A stretch of DNA of 64,000 bases from Xanthomonas maliensis (lineage in GTDB: Bacteria; Pseudomonadota; Gammaproteobacteria; Xanthomonadales; Xanthomonadaceae), in the NCBI RefSeq assembly GCF_009192945.1, contig NZ_NSET01000049.1, forward strand, positions 1 through 64,000, in the 5' to 3' direction. The position numbers and the translations under genes are program-made. Below the pieces are notes generated by a model. That model ran no database searches and was not told where the DNA came from. It saw only the letters and a list, made by a program, of their open reading frames with translations. Below are positions 18,557 through 28,487 of the stretch, one piece after another. Position 1 is the stretch's first letter, and each line of letters starts with the position of its first letter.

Positions 18557-19696
18557 CTAGGGCGAGGTCACCGGCGCCACGGCGCGCGCGCCCTGGCCCG
18601 GATGGCATTCCAGGAATTCCACCACTTCCAGGCCGAAGCCGGCCAGGCCGACCTGGCGACGCGGCGTTCCCAGCACGCGCAACTTGCCCAGACCGAGCTC
18701 GGCCAGGATCTGCGCGCCGGCGCCGTTGCGCCGCCACTGGCTGACGTCCTTGGCGTTGGCAGCCAGTTCCGGCTGCTGACGCAGCCGGGCCAACAGCGCC
18801 TCGCTGTCGCGTGGAGCCGACAGCACCACCATCACGCCCTGCCCTTCGGCGGCGATCGCGCGCAGCGCATCGGTGGCCGCCACACCAAAATCCTCGCGCT
18901 GCCAGTGCAGCAGATCGGCCAGCGGGTTCTCCACCTGCACGCGTACCAACGTTGGCGTGACCGGATCGGGCTGGCCACGCACCAGTGCGAAGTGCAGGTC
19001 ATGGGCGATACGGTCGCGGTAGGTGACCAGCTCGAACGGGCCGAACTCGGTGTCGATGGCGCGTGCGTCCACGCGCTCGACGGTGTGCTCGTTGGCCAGG
19101 CGATAGGCGATCAGATCGGCGATCGAGCCGATCTTCAAGCCATGTTCGCGCGCGAACACCTCCAATTGCGGCCGCCGCGCCATGCTGCCGTCCGGATTGA
19201 GCACCTCCACCAGCACGCCGGCTGGCTCCAGCCCGGCCAGCATCGGCAGATCGCTGGCCGCCTCGGTGTGGCCGGCGCGGGTCAGCACGCCGCCGGGCTG
19301 GGCGATCAGCGGAAAGATGTGGCCCGGCTGACTGAGATCCTGCGGCTTGGCATCTGGCCGCACCGCAGTCCGCACGGTATGCGCACGGTCGTAGGCGGAA
19401 ATGCCGGTGGTCACGCCCTCGGCCGCCTCGATGCTGACAGTGAAGTTGGTCTGGAACTGCGCGGTGTTGTTGCGCACCATTGGTGCCAACCCGAGCTGCG
19501 TGCAACGCTCGCGGGTCAGCGACAGGCACACCAGTCCGCGCGCATGGGTGACCATGAAATTGATGTCCGACGGCTTGACCAGCTCGGCGGCCATGATGAG
19601 ATCGCCCTCGTTCTCGCGATCCTCGTCGTCGACGATGACCACCATGCGGCCGGCGCGCACTTCCTCCAGCAGTTCGGGGATCGGGGCAAACTTCAT
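18557..19696 (-). CDS. ribB: 3,4-dihydroxy-2-butanone-4-phosphate synthase with degenerate RibA domain
   Basis: Residues 1-200 are an intact DHBP synthase (RibB), converting ribulose 5-phosphate to DHBP: VIVDDEDRENEGDLIMAAEL, THARGLVCLSLT, QFQTNFTVSIEAAEGVTTGI, RPGHIFPL-type segment QPGHIFPLIAQPGGVLTRAG and HTEAASDLPMLAGLEPAG. The C-terminal half keeps the GTP-cyclohydrolase II fold end (GAGAQILAELGLGK, GLAGFGLEVVEFL). It lacks the Zn-binding Cys cluster (the C-x-T-G-D-V-F-G-S-x-R-C-D-C motif region) and the R-x-E-G-R-G-I motif, so it is probably not a working RibA. Its ATG overlaps the ribE stop (ATGA). Confidence 0.95.
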   Translation of the reverse strand: MKFAPIPELLEEVRAGRMVVIVDDEDRENEGDLIMAAELVKPSDINFMVTHARGLVCLSLTRERCTQLGLAPMVRNNTAQFQTNFTVSIEAAEGVTTGISAYDRAHTVRTAVRPDAKPQDLSQPGHIFPLIAQPGGVLTRAGHTEAASDLPMLAGLEPAGVLVEVLNPDGSMARRPQLEVFAREHGLKIGSIADLIAYRLANEHTVERVDARAIDTEFGPFELVTYRDRIAHDLHFALVRGQPDPVTPTLVRVQVENPLADLLHWQREDFGVAATDALRAIAAEGQGVMVVLSAPRDSEALLARLRQQPELAANAKDVSQWRRNGAGAQILAELGLGKLRVLGTPRRQVGLAGFGLEVVEFLECHPGQGARAVAPVTSP

Positions 19697-20295
19697 GCCT
19701 CACCTCGCGCGCCGAGCAGGCGTTCGACATAGCGTGCGACCAGGTCGATCTCCAGGTTCACTGCCGCACCGACCGCAGTCTGCGCAAACGCAGTGTGGGC
19801 CACGGTATGCGGAATCAACGCGACCTCGAAACCGTCTGCGTCCACGGCATTGACGGTCAGGCTGACGCCATCCACGCAGATCGACCCCTTCTTGGCCACG
19901 TAGCGCAGCACCGCGGCCGGCGCACGGAAACGCCAACGTTGCGCACGCGCATCCTCATGCACCGCCTCGACCTGGCCCAGGCCATCGACATGACCGCTGA
20001 CCAGGTGCCCACCGAGGCGATCGGTCGGGCGCATGGCGCGCTCCAGGTTGAGCAGCGCGCCTTCCGGCAGCTGACCCAGCGTGGTCAAGGCCAGCGTCTC
20101 GGTGGAGGCATCGGCCTGAAAACGATCGGCGTCGAACGCGATCACGGTCAGGCAGACGCCATTGACCGCGATGCTCTCCCCCAACTGGACCTGCGCGAAC
20201 GGCAGGCTGCCGACGGCAAAGGTAAAGCGGATATCGCCGCCTTGCGGCTGGCGGGCGAGCAGGCGGCCCACGCCCTCGATGATGCCGGTGAACAT
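19693..20295 (-). CDS. ribE: Riboflavin synthase alpha subunit
   Basis: Dismutates two lumazines to riboflavin. The 200-residue protein is a tandem of two lumazine-binding barrels: MFTGIIEGVGRLLARQP ... GESIAVNGVCLTVIAFDADR and HLVSGHVDGLGQVEAV ... GSICVDGVSLTVNAVDADGF, the usual repeated V-N/D-G-V-x-L-T-V motif. The start at 20295 carries the invariant MFTGI(I/V) and a strong GGAGGTG-like ribosome site. It is the first gene of ribE-ribB(A)-ribH-nusB-thiL and sits behind an FMN riboswitch. Confidence 0.98.
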   Translation of the reverse strand: MFTGIIEGVGRLLARQPQGGDIRFTFAVGSLPFAQVQLGESIAVNGVCLTVIAFDADRFQADASTETLALTTLGQLPEGALLNLERAMRPTDRLGGHLVSGHVDGLGQVEAVHEDARAQRWRFRAPAAVLRYVAKKGSICVDGVSLTVNAVDADGFEVALIPHTVAHTAFAQTAVGAAVNLEIDLVARYVERLLGARGEA

Positions 20296-20467
20296 CAGCG
20301 CACCTCCGCTGGGCGGATGCCGCGATGGCCCAAGCAAGAGGGAGAAGCCGGCGTGCGACGCGGCGTTTGGAACAGGTTGGACATTCGTCGTTTCTCGCAA
20401 TAAGGAAGCGAAAAACGCCACAAGGCAAACAGGCACGCGCGCAGCCGCAAGGGCTGCGCAGGGGCCG
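20296..20467 (-). promoter_or_regulatory. ribE leader between riboswitch and start codon
   Basis: Just after the riboswitch the leader can fold CGCAGCC-cttgc-GGCTGCG (near 20445-20463), followed by a U-rich stretch (TTTGCC, GTTTTTCG). This is a plausible expression-platform hairpin acting as an attenuator. The ribE ribosome site GCGGAGGTG lies at the end of this segment. Confidence 0.5.
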
Positions 20468-20636
20468 TCTTCTTTCATCCGGACTATACCGTCGGCTCCG
20501 GCATCGCACCGGATCTGCTGACCTTGCACACGCGCCGGCAGCAACAGCCAGGCCGGAACATGCGCAAGCGCTCGCGGGCTCGCCCGCTTGCGCAGGCCTA
20601 CCGCCGGTGGGGAATCGCACCCCGCCCTGAAGACGT
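20468..20636 (-). ncRNA. FMN riboswitch (RFN element)
   Basis: On the minus strand the conserved FMN aptamer blocks are in order: GTCTTCAGGGCGGGGTGCGA, TTCCCCACCGGCGGTAGGCC, the variable arm GCGGGCGAGCCCGCGAGCGC, the CCGGTGCGATGCCGGAGCC block, GACGGTATAGTCCGGATG and the closing AAAGAAGAC. FMN binding would shut down ribE and the genes behind it. The variable arm is a long GC stem (about 20560-20595). The aptamer boundaries are accurate to a few bases. Confidence 0.95.
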
Positions 20637-20857
20637 TCGTGGTTGCCGGCAAACCGGCGTAGGCAGTCTACAGGACACCATCGCGCCCCTCCGGCCCGGA
20701 GCGAGGCGATGGATGGAATGCTGCGTCATGTCGGGAAACTCCCCACAGCCAGCATTGTGAAGATAATGTTAAGCTAGCGAACGCGACGGGGAGACGTCGC
20801 CTTTCCGCCCTGCAATGGGGCGGGGACATGGACATCTAATCGAGAGAGAGACCACCA

Positions 20858-21481
20858 ATGCGTAACACCCTGATTCTGGCTGCCCTGCTGGCTGCCGCAC
20901 CGTTTGCCGCATCGGCCGAAGGCCTGAGCTACAGCTACGTTGAAGGCGGCTGGAACCGGACCGACTTCAACGTCAATGACGACAACGAGGGCATCAACGG
21001 CGGCTACCTGCGCGGTTCCTGGCAGATCGCCCAGCCGATCTACGTCTTCGCTGGCTACCAGCGCGCCACCAAGGACTACAACCTCGGCAGCGGTTTCACG
21101 ATCGACGGCACCCTGACGCAGACCAACCTCGGCATCGGCTACCGCCAGGAAATGACCGAGCGCGTCGAGTTCATCGCCGACCTCAGCGTGCTGCGTACCA
21201 AGGTCGACGCCGATCTGCGCCAGCGCGGTCGCTCGCTGGGCAGCAGCTCCGACTCCACCACCCTGGGCTGGGCCAACCTGGGCCTGCGTGGCAAGCCCTC
21301 GCCGCGCACCGAAGCCTGGGTCAAGGCCGGCTACATCGACGGCAATGACGTGGACAAGGGCGAGTTCGTCGGCACGCTGGGCGGCCAGGTGAACTTCACC
21401 CACACCTGGGGTCTGGTCGGCGAAGTGCAGTTGATCGACAACGCCAACCAGTACCGCGTCGGCGTCCGCGCCAGCTTCTAA
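20858..21481 (+). CDS. Ax21-like outer-membrane beta-barrel protein
   Basis: A 207-residue exported protein with a Sec signal peptide (MRNTLILAALLAAAPFAASA, cleavage before EGLSY). Alternating amphipathic strands follow (YSYVEGGWNRTDFNV, GGYLRGSWQIAQPIYVFAGY, TNLGIGYRQEMTERVEFIAD), ending in a porin-type terminal aromatic (YRVGVRASF). It fits the Ax21/Omp family of xanthomonads, small eight-stranded barrels of uncertain role; earlier claims that Ax21 is an immune elicitor or quorum signal have been withdrawn. It is preceded by a less GC-rich stretch with a possible -10 (GATAAT, 20762-20767) and followed by a strong terminator. Confidence 0.85.
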   Translation: MRNTLILAALLAAAPFAASAEGLSYSYVEGGWNRTDFNVNDDNEGINGGYLRGSWQIAQPIYVFAGYQRATKDYNLGSGFTIDGTLTQTNLGIGYRQEMTERVEFIADLSVLRTKVDADLRQRGRSLGSSSDSTTLGWANLGLRGKPSPRTEAWVKAGYIDGNDVDKGEFVGTLGGQVNFTHTWGLVGEVQLIDNANQYRVGVRASF

Positions 21482-21501
21482 TCGCGACGTCTGGCGTGAT
21501 C

Positions 21502-21534
21502 CAGAAGGCCCCGCAATGCGGGGCCTTCTGCGTT
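21502..21534 (+). terminator. Intrinsic terminator after the Ax21-like gene
   Basis: A perfect 13-bp stem (CAGAAGGCCCCGC / GCGGGGCCTTCTG, 21502-21514 and 21518-21530) with a 3-base loop, followed by CGTTTT. It begins 20 bases after the stop. Confidence 0.9.
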
Positions 21535-21652
21535 TTGCACGTGGATGGCTGTCGTGCAACAAACGCTTGCGCCACGGCAGGCCATTGTGCGCGACACGCT
21601 TGCACGACGACGGCGTTGCGACCCAGCAGCCGGGCGCGCACGCACGCCGCGG

Positions 21653-22753
21653 CTACCGCGCGACGGAGGCGACCGGCATGTAGCGCAATCGCAGGTCCTG
21701 CTCTAACTGCCGCGTCTCCACCAGTTGCAGCGGATAACGCTGCGCCATCGTCTCGATGCCAAGCCCGGCCAGCAACGGCCTGGCGGTGTCGCCCAACAGC
21801 ACCGGCGCCAGGTAGACCAGCAGTTCGTCGACCAGTCCGGCCTGCAGCAATGCGCCGCTCAGTGTCGCCCCCGCTTCCACGTGCAGCTCGTTGATGCCGC
21901 GCTCGGCCAGCAACTGCAACACCGTCGGCAGCGCAAAGCGTCCGTCCTGCAACGGCACGCCGATAAACTCCGCATCGTCGTGCGCCGGCGGCATCAGCGC
22001 ATCGTCGTGCAGGTACAACGTGGGCGCGTCGCCCGCACGGATATTGCCGCGCGCCAGCGTGCGCAACCCGGCGTCGAGCACCACCCGCAGCGGCGGCTGC
22101 ACCGGAGTATCCTCGTCCAGGCGCACCGTCATCGACGGATCGTCGGCCAGCACGGTTCCCGCACCGGTCAGGATGGCGCTGGCGCGTGCACGCCAGTGCT
22201 GCACGTCGGCCCGCGCAGCCGGTCCAGTGATCCATTTCGACTCGCCACTGGCCAGGGCCGTACGGCCATCCAGGCTCGCGCCCAGCTTCACCCGCACCCA
22301 CGGCCGGCCACGCTGCACCCGTGACAGGAAGCCTTGATTGAGCGTGCGCGCCTGCGCTTCCATCACGCCGCTAAGAACGTCGATGCCGGCTTCGCGCAGC
22401 AATGCGAAACCACCGCCGTTGACCTGCGGGAACGGGTCGGCCATCGCAGCCACCACCCGGCGTACGCCGGCCTCGATCAACGCCAACGCGCAGGGAGGCG
22501 TGCGGCCATAGTGCGCGCAGGGTTCCAGGGTGACGTAGGCCGTGGCGCCGCGTGCGCGCTCACCGGCGGCGCGCAGCGCAAACACCTCTGCGTGCGGACC
22601 GCCGGCGCGTTGGTGATAGCCGTCGCCCACGCACACGCCATCGTGCACGATCACGCAGCCGACCATCGGATTGGGTCGTGTGGTGTAGGCGCCAAGTTCG
22701 GCCAGGCGCAAGGCCTGCGCCATCCATCGATGATCGTCAGCGGTTGCGTTCAT
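21653..22753 (-). CDS. ribD: Bifunctional pyrimidine deaminase/reductase RibD
   Basis: Carries out the second and third steps of riboflavin synthesis. The N-terminal deaminase has RPNPMVGCVIV, the zinc motif GGPHAEVFAL and LEPCAHYGRTPPC (residues up to about 145). The C-terminal reductase has VRVKLGASLDGRTALASGES, GAGTVLADDPSMTVR, NELHVEAGATLSGALLQAGL and VYLAPVLLGDT. The protein has 366 residues, normal length. The ATG at 22753 overlaps the GNAT gene's stop (ATGA); this riboflavin gene is separated from ribE by the Ax21-like gene and has no riboswitch of its own. Confidence 0.97.
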   Translation of the reverse strand: MNATADDHRWMAQALRLAELGAYTTRPNPMVGCVIVHDGVCVGDGYHQRAGGPHAEVFALRAAGERARGATAYVTLEPCAHYGRTPPCALALIEAGVRRVVAAMADPFPQVNGGGFALLREAGIDVLSGVMEAQARTLNQGFLSRVQRGRPWVRVKLGASLDGRTALASGESKWITGPAARADVQHWRARASAILTGAGTVLADDPSMTVRLDEDTPVQPPLRVVLDAGLRTLARGNIRAGDAPTLYLHDDALMPPAHDDAEFIGVPLQDGRFALPTVLQLLAERGINELHVEAGATLSGALLQAGLVDELLVYLAPVLLGDTARPLLAGLGIETMAQRYPLQLVETRQLEQDLRLRYMPVASVAR

Positions 22754-23220
22754 GCGTTGCGCGCTCCTGGCGCGATCGCCATCACCACCACCGGCATCGG
22801 CCCCAGCAGTAGGGTGGTCTGGGTGTGCCAACCCAGCCGCTGGTAAAACGGCTGCAGGGCAGGAAGACAATACAGATGCAGCAGGCGCAGGCCCTCGCAC
22901 GCAGCCACTTGCACGCAGTGCGCGACCAGGCCGGCACCGATACCCCGCCCGCGTGCCTGTGGCCGCACGTACAACGACGCCAGCCGCGGTGCCGATGGCA
23001 CAGCCTCGTCGGCGTCGAGCAGACTCACCGATCCCAGCCACTGCGAGGACGCAAGTGCGACCCAGGTGGACGGCAATCGGTCGTCGAGCGTGTGGGCGTG
23101 GAGTTCAGCGATGGCGGCCTGCTGCGACCACTCCGGCGCCAGGCCGCCAAACGCGCGACGATGGGCGCGCGCGATCGCCGGCAGGTATTCGCTCGCCTCG
23201 GCCAGGTGGGCGATGCGCAT
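22750..23220 (-). CDS. GNAT-family N-acetyltransferase
   Basis: A 156-residue acetyltransferase with the acetyl-CoA-binding motif ASLYVRPQARGRGIGAGLVA (the R/Q-x-x-G-x-G/A signature) and a C-terminal LHLYCLPALQPFYQRLGWH typical of GNAT motif B. The substrate is unknown. It starts 4 bases after nrdR and overlaps ribD by 4 bases, so nrdR-GNAT-ribD is almost certainly one transcript. Family membership is clear; the biological role is not. Confidence 0.9.
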   Translation of the reverse strand: MRIAHLAEASEYLPAIARAHRRAFGGLAPEWSQQAAIAELHAHTLDDRLPSTWVALASSQWLGSVSLLDADEAVPSAPRLASLYVRPQARGRGIGAGLVAHCVQVAACEGLRLLHLYCLPALQPFYQRLGWHTQTTLLLGPMPVVVMAIAPGARNA

Positions 23221-23224
23221 GCGC

Positions 23225-23749
23225 TCAGCGCTTGCCGGGCTTGCCGGCGCGCTCCAGCGCTGCCTCCAGCAGCGGCAACTGCTCGCTACCGACCGGCAGC
23301 TCGCGTTCGAGCTTTTCGATCTCCTCGCGGAAATCGGCCACGTCCTGAAAACTGCGGTACACCGATGCGAAGCGCACATAGCCGACATGGTCGAGCTTGC
23401 GCAGCTCGGCCATCACATATTCGCCCACCCGCAGCGAACCGACCTCGCGTTCGCCGGACATGCGCAGTTGATGCACCACCGAGCGCACCGCCGCTTCGAT
23501 CTGTTCTTCGGCCACCGGCCGCTTCTGCAAGGCGCGATCGAAACTGGTGCGCAGCTTGCGGGCATCGAACGCCTCGCGCCCGCCATCGCTCTTGACCACG
23601 GTCGGCAGCTTGAGTTCGATCGTTTCCAAGGTGCTGAAGCGCTCGCCGCAGGCCTCGCACTCGCGCCGACGACGGATCGTGGTGCCGTCTTCGGAGACGC
23701 GCGAATCGATCACGCGAGTGTCGTTGTGCTGGCAGAACGGGCAGTGCAT
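23225..23749 (-). CDS. nrdR: Transcriptional repressor NrdR
   Basis: NrdR represses ribonucleotide reductase genes and senses ATP/dATP. The 174-residue protein has the N-terminal zinc ribbon [20 protein letters not shown] (Cys3, Cys6) and [17 protein letters not shown] (Cys31, Cys34), then an ATP-cone domain ([20 protein letters not shown] ... [19 protein letters not shown]). The order glyA-nrdR-ribD is common in gammaproteobacteria. Confidence 0.98.
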   Translation of the reverse strand: MHCPFCQHNDTRVIDSRVSEDGTTIRRRRECEACGERFSTLETIELKLPTVVKSDGGREAFDARKLRTSFDRALQKRPVAEEQIEAAVRSVVHQLRMSGEREVGSLRVGEYVMAELRKLDHVGYVRFASVYRSFQDVADFREEIEKLERELPVGSEQLPLLEAALERAGKPGKR

Positions 23750-23866
23750 CAGTAGAGCCGGGACCCGGCAAAAAGCACACAGAACGCCAGCGGCGACGCT
23801 GGACGTGCATCGGCCGGAATCCCCGCTCTCGCGGGTCCCGGATCCCGAGGCCCGAGTCCCGACATC
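23750..23866. repeat. Degenerate GGGACCC/GGGTCCC repeats between glyA and nrdR
   Basis: The 117-base gap starts with GCCGGGACCCGG and ends with GCGGGTCCCGGATCCCGAGGC and CCGAGTCCCG, variants of the heptamer array seen after kdpC. The middle segment has no clear signal. Confidence 0.75.
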
Positions 23867-25120
<1,254 letters not shown>

Positions 25121-25157
25121 CGGAACTCCGGGGCAGCCATGGCGTGTAGGGCCGCCG

Positions 25158-25188
25158 ATTGTAAGCCCCCGGGCCGGGGGCTGACCAA
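25158..25188 (-). promoter_or_regulatory. Candidate glyA promoter with dyad in a 19-bp spacer
   Basis: On the minus strand TTGGTC (25183-25188) and TACAAT (25158-25163) are separated by exactly 19 bases. Those 19 bases are a perfect palindrome, AGCCCCCGG-C-CCGGGGGCT (25164-25182). The -10 is 37 bases before the glyA ATG. A dyad filling an over-long spacer is the layout of MerR-type operators; it could instead be a hairpin ending the upstream rcnB-like transcript. Confidence 0.4.
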
Positions 25189-25294
25189 TGGCGCGGCGCA
25201 GGCCCGCCACAATGCGACAGGGCGCACCGAAGCACGCCCTGTCGCCGTGACCGCTCCGCCGGCCACGCCTGGCCGCGCAGGTACAGGCCTATCC

Positions 25295-25762
25295 TCAATT
25301 GTTGAGCACCAGGTCGGCGATGATGCCCGTCGCAATGGCGACCAACAGCAGGTTGCCGCGGTCGTCGCGCTGCCAGCGATACCCGTACGGCGGACGCCGC
25401 AGGTGGTAGCGGTCGTAGTCGTTGATCACGTAAACCGGGCCGTGATACCGCTGGCCGCGTGCCCAGTAAGGACGCGGCGGCGGGGCTGGCCGGTAATAGC
25501 CGTAGCCGCTGGGCTGGTAATAGCGGTCGCGACGGTAGGCGTCGCGATAACCCTCGCGGTAGCCGTTGCTGTAGATGTGACGGTCGCGACGCCATTCGCG
25601 GCGCTCGACGTGGCGATCATGGCGCCACTCACGGCGATGGTCGCCGTGGTGCCCAGGCCCGCGGCGGTCGCGCTCCCAGTCGTCGGCGAACGCGGCCGGT
25701 GCGAACGCGCCCAGCGCCAGAACGGAAGTCAGTACTGCGGAAACGAGGCGATTGCGGTTCAT
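25295..25762 (-). CDS. RcnB-family periplasmic protein
   Basis: A 155-residue exported protein with signal peptide MNRNRLVSAVLTSVLALGAF ending APAAFA. A region rich in His, Arg and Asp follows (GPGHHGDHRREWRHDRHVE), then Tyr/Pro-rich sequence. The C-terminal YHLRRPPYGYRWQRDDRGNL with LLVAIATGIIADLVL is the RcnB signature. RcnB proteins take part in nickel/cobalt homeostasis with the RcnA exporter in enterics; no rcnA is nearby, so the metal role here is inference. Confidence 0.85.
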   Translation of the reverse strand: MNRNRLVSAVLTSVLALGAFAPAAFADDWERDRRGPGHHGDHRREWRHDRHVERREWRRDRHIYSNGYREGYRDAYRRDRYYQPSGYGYYRPAPPPRPYWARGQRYHGPVYVINDYDRYHLRRPPYGYRWQRDDRGNLLLVAIATGIIADLVLNN

Positions 25763-25913
25763 GAGCGCTCCTGTTGGCGATGTCGCAATTGCATTAAGTG
25801 GCGGACGGCCTTAACGCTTTCCTGCTGGAATCGTTTGCGAAAATCCCCATTCAGGTGGCGGGTAAGCCGGCGTTTAGCCGCAGAACGCGTCGGCGGCCGA
25901 CAGCGCTTGTCGG

Positions 25914-25919
25914 TATACT
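25914..25919 (+). promoter_or_regulatory. Possible -10 element for ettA
   Basis: TATACT lies 64 bases before the ettA ATG, preceded by TTGTCGG; no -35 box at standard spacing is evident. Confidence 0.3.
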
Positions 25920-25982
25920 GCCGACATCCCTTTTCCGCCGCCCCCGGCCTTGGCCGGCGGGCTGCCTGCGTCCGGAGACCCC

Positions 25983-27644
25983 ATGTCGCAATACATCTAC
26001 ACCATGAACCGCGTCAGCAAGGTGGTCCCGCCGAAGCGGCAGATCATCAAGGACATCTCGCTGTCGTTCTTCCCCGGCGCCAAGATCGGCCTGCTCGGCC
26101 TGAACGGCGCGGGCAAGTCCACCGTCCTGAAGATCATGGCCGGCGTGGATACCGATTTCGAGGGCGAGGCACGCCCGCAACCGGGCATCAAGGTCGGCTA
26201 CCTGGCGCAGGAACCGCAGCTCGACCCCAACCACACCGTGCGCGAGGCGGTCGAGGAAGGCGTCGGCGACGTGTTGCAGGCACAGGCCGCGCTGGACCGC
26301 GTGTATGCCGCCTACGCCGAGGAAGGCGCCGACTTCGACGCGCTGGCCAAAGAACAGGAGCGCCTTGAAGCCATCCTGGCCGCTGGCGATGCCAACACCC
26401 TGGAACAACAGTTGGACGTGGCCGCCGATGCGCTGCGCCTGCCGCCGTGGGACGCGGTGGTCGGCAAGCTGTCCGGCGGCGAAAAGCGCCGTGTGGCGCT
26501 GTGCCGCCTGCTGCTGCAGAAGCCGGACATGCTGTTGCTCGACGAACCGACCAACCACCTGGACGCCGAGTCGGTGGAGTGGCTGGAACAGTTCCTGGCC
26601 CGCTACACCGGCACCGTGGTGGCGGTGACCCACGATCGCTACTTCCTCGACAACGCCGCCGAGTGGATCCTGGAACTGGATCGCGGCCGCGGCATTCCGT
26701 GGAAGGGCAACTACACCGAATGGCTGATGCAGAAGGACGAGCGCCTGAAGCAGGAAGAGAACCAGGAAAAGGCGCGCCAGAAGGCCATCCAGAAGGAGCT
26801 GGAGTGGGCCCGGCAAAACGCCAAGGGCGGTCGTTCCAAGGGCAAGGCACGTCTGTCGCGCCTGGACGAACTGCAATCGGTGGACTACCAGAAGCGCAAC
26901 GAGACCAACGAGATCTTCATCCCGCCGGGCGAGCGCCTGGGCAACTCGGTGATGGAATTCAAGAACGTCTCGAAGAAGTTCGGCGATCGCCTGTTGATCG
27001 ACAACCTGTCGATGATCATCCCGCCCGGCGCCATCGTCGGCATCATCGGTCCCAACGGCGCCGGTAAGTCGACCCTGTTCAAGATGATCACCGGGCAGGA
27101 AAAGCCGGATTCGGGCGAGATCGTGGTCGGTCCGACCGTGCAGCTGTCCTACGTGGACCAGAGCCGCGACAAGCTGGAAGGCAACCACAACGTCTTCCAG
27201 GAAATCGCTGGCGGCCTGGACATCCTCAACATTAACGGTATCGAAATCCAGTCGCGCGCCTACATCGGCCGCTTCAACTTCAAGGGCCAGGACCAGCAAA
27301 AGATGGTCGGTTCGCTGTCCGGCGGTGAACGCGGCCGCCTGCATATGGCCAAGACCCTGCTGCAGGGAGGCAATGTGCTGCTGCTGGACGAACCGTCCAA
27401 CGACCTGGACATCGAAACCCTGCGCGCACTGGAAGATGCGCTGCTGGAGTTCCCCGGCAACACCTTCGTGATCTCGCACGATCGCTGGTTCCTGGACCGC
27501 ATCGCCACCCACATCCTCGCCTTCGAAGGCGATTCGCACGTGGAGTTCTTCCAGGGCAACTACCGCGAGTACGAAGAGGACAAGAAGCGCCGCCTGGGCG
27601 ATGACGCCGGTCCCAAGCGCCTGCGCTTCAAGGCATTGAAGTAA
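25983..27644 (+). CDS. ettA: Energy-dependent translational throttle protein EttA (ABC-F)
   Basis: Cytosolic ABC-F ATPase that binds the ribosomal E site and gates the first elongation step by energy state. The 553-residue protein starts MSQYIYTMNRVSKVVPPKRQ and has two ABC cassettes. The first has GLLGLNGAGKSTVLKIMAG, KLSGGEKRRVALCRLL and LLLDEPTNHLD; the second has GIIGPNGAGKSTLFKMITG, SLSGGERGRLHMAKTL and LLLDEPSNDLD. They are separated by a charged P-site tRNA-interaction linker (KARQKAIQKELEWARQNAKG). Length and both signature motifs match EttA rather than Uup. Confidence 0.98.
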   Translation: MSQYIYTMNRVSKVVPPKRQIIKDISLSFFPGAKIGLLGLNGAGKSTVLKIMAGVDTDFEGEARPQPGIKVGYLAQEPQLDPNHTVREAVEEGVGDVLQAQAALDRVYAAYAEEGADFDALAKEQERLEAILAAGDANTLEQQLDVAADALRLPPWDAVVGKLSGGEKRRVALCRLLLQKPDMLLLDEPTNHLDAESVEWLEQFLARYTGTVVAVTHDRYFLDNAAEWILELDRGRGIPWKGNYTEWLMQKDERLKQEENQEKARQKAIQKELEWARQNAKGGRSKGKARLSRLDELQSVDYQKRNETNEIFIPPGERLGNSVMEFKNVSKKFGDRLLIDNLSMIIPPGAIVGIIGPNGAGKSTLFKMITGQEKPDSGEIVVGPTVQLSYVDQSRDKLEGNHNVFQEIAGGLDILNINGIEIQSRAYIGRFNFKGQDQQKMVGSLSGGERGRLHMAKTLLQGGNVLLLDEPSNDLDIETLRALEDALLEFPGNTFVISHDRWFLDRIATHILAFEGDSHVEFFQGNYREYEEDKKRRLGDDAGPKRLRFKALK

Positions 27645-27665
27645 GCGCGCGTACGGCAGTGCTGC

Positions 27666-27706
27666 AACGACCACGGCCCGCCTCGCGCGGGCCGTGGTCG
27701 TTCTGG
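27666..27706 (+). terminator. Bidirectional terminator between ettA and def
   Basis: A 16-bp perfect stem (27666-27681 and 27687-27702, AACGACCACGGCCCGC on the left) with a 5-base loop, 21 bases after ettA. The AA...TT ends give short T-runs in both directions. No gene occupies the remaining 140 bases to def. Confidence 0.8.
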
Positions 27707-27848
27707 ACGTTGCTGACGACCCGGACGACGTAGCGGCGATTGCTCCAGCGGCGCAGACATCGATCGATGACGCCCTGCCTGTTCGCACACCGATGTCGCC
27801 CGCCGCAGAAGCGCACGCAAACGCCAAGCGATCCTGCCGCGGCCACCA

Positions 27849-28364
27849 CTACAAGTCGTAGGACAGCACGTCCTCGAAGCCGAAGGTGGCGAAGTTTTCG
27901 ATCCGCGAGGGGTAGAGCCGGCCGATCAAGTGGTCGTATTCGTGCTGGACCACACGCGCATGAAAGCCCTCGGCCTCGCGTTCGATCACCGTGCCGTCTG
28001 GCGCCAGGCCGCGATAGCGGATGTGGCGATGACGCGGAATCACCGCACGCAGGCCGGGAATCGATAGACAGCCTTCCCAGCCGTGCGCAATCTCGTCCGA
28101 CAATGGCGTGATTTCCACGTTGGCCAGCGCCGTGCGCGGCACCGGCGGCGCCTCCGGATAGCGGGGGCTGGCGTCGAAGCCGAACACCATCAGCTGCAGA
28201 TCCACCGCGATCTGCGGCGCGGCCAGGCCGACGCCATTGGCCGCGTCCATGGTCTCGAACATGTCGCTCACCAGCGCCTGCAATTCGGCGCTGCCGAGGT
28301 TGGTGACCGGTGGGGCAACACGCAGCAAGCGCTTGTCGCCCATCCGAATAATCTCGCGAAGCAT
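27849..28364 (-). CDS. def: Peptide deformylase
   Basis: Removes the formyl group from nascent N-terminal methionine. The 171-residue metalloenzyme carries the three family motifs: GVGLAAPQI (motif 1), EGCLSIPGL (motif 2, metal Cys) and [11 protein letters not shown] (motif 3, HExxH-type with Asp). It begins [20 protein letters not shown], as in the secondary deformylases of gammaproteobacteria. It is not next to fmt, so this may be a second copy of the genome's deformylase. Confidence 0.96.
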   Translation of the reverse strand: MLREIIRMGDKRLLRVAPPVTNLGSAELQALVSDMFETMDAANGVGLAAPQIAVDLQLMVFGFDASPRYPEAPPVPRTALANVEITPLSDEIAHGWEGCLSIPGLRAVIPRHRHIRYRGLAPDGTVIEREAEGFHARVVQHEYDHLIGRLYPSRIENFATFGFEDVLSYDL

Positions 28365-28487
28365 GACACCCTCCTGAGCTCGAACGTCGATCTTAGACCG
28401 GCTCGCCGCCCGCTGGTAAACACCACGAAAAAGGGCGTGCACCAAACCACCGTCCCGCCAAGGCTTGCGCGACAACTGCGCAGGCGA

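Noticed and set aside
25851-27827. 658-codon open frame antisense to ettA
   Set aside because: It is the reverse-strand shadow of ettA in GC-rich DNA; no recognisable domain, and ettA is unambiguous.
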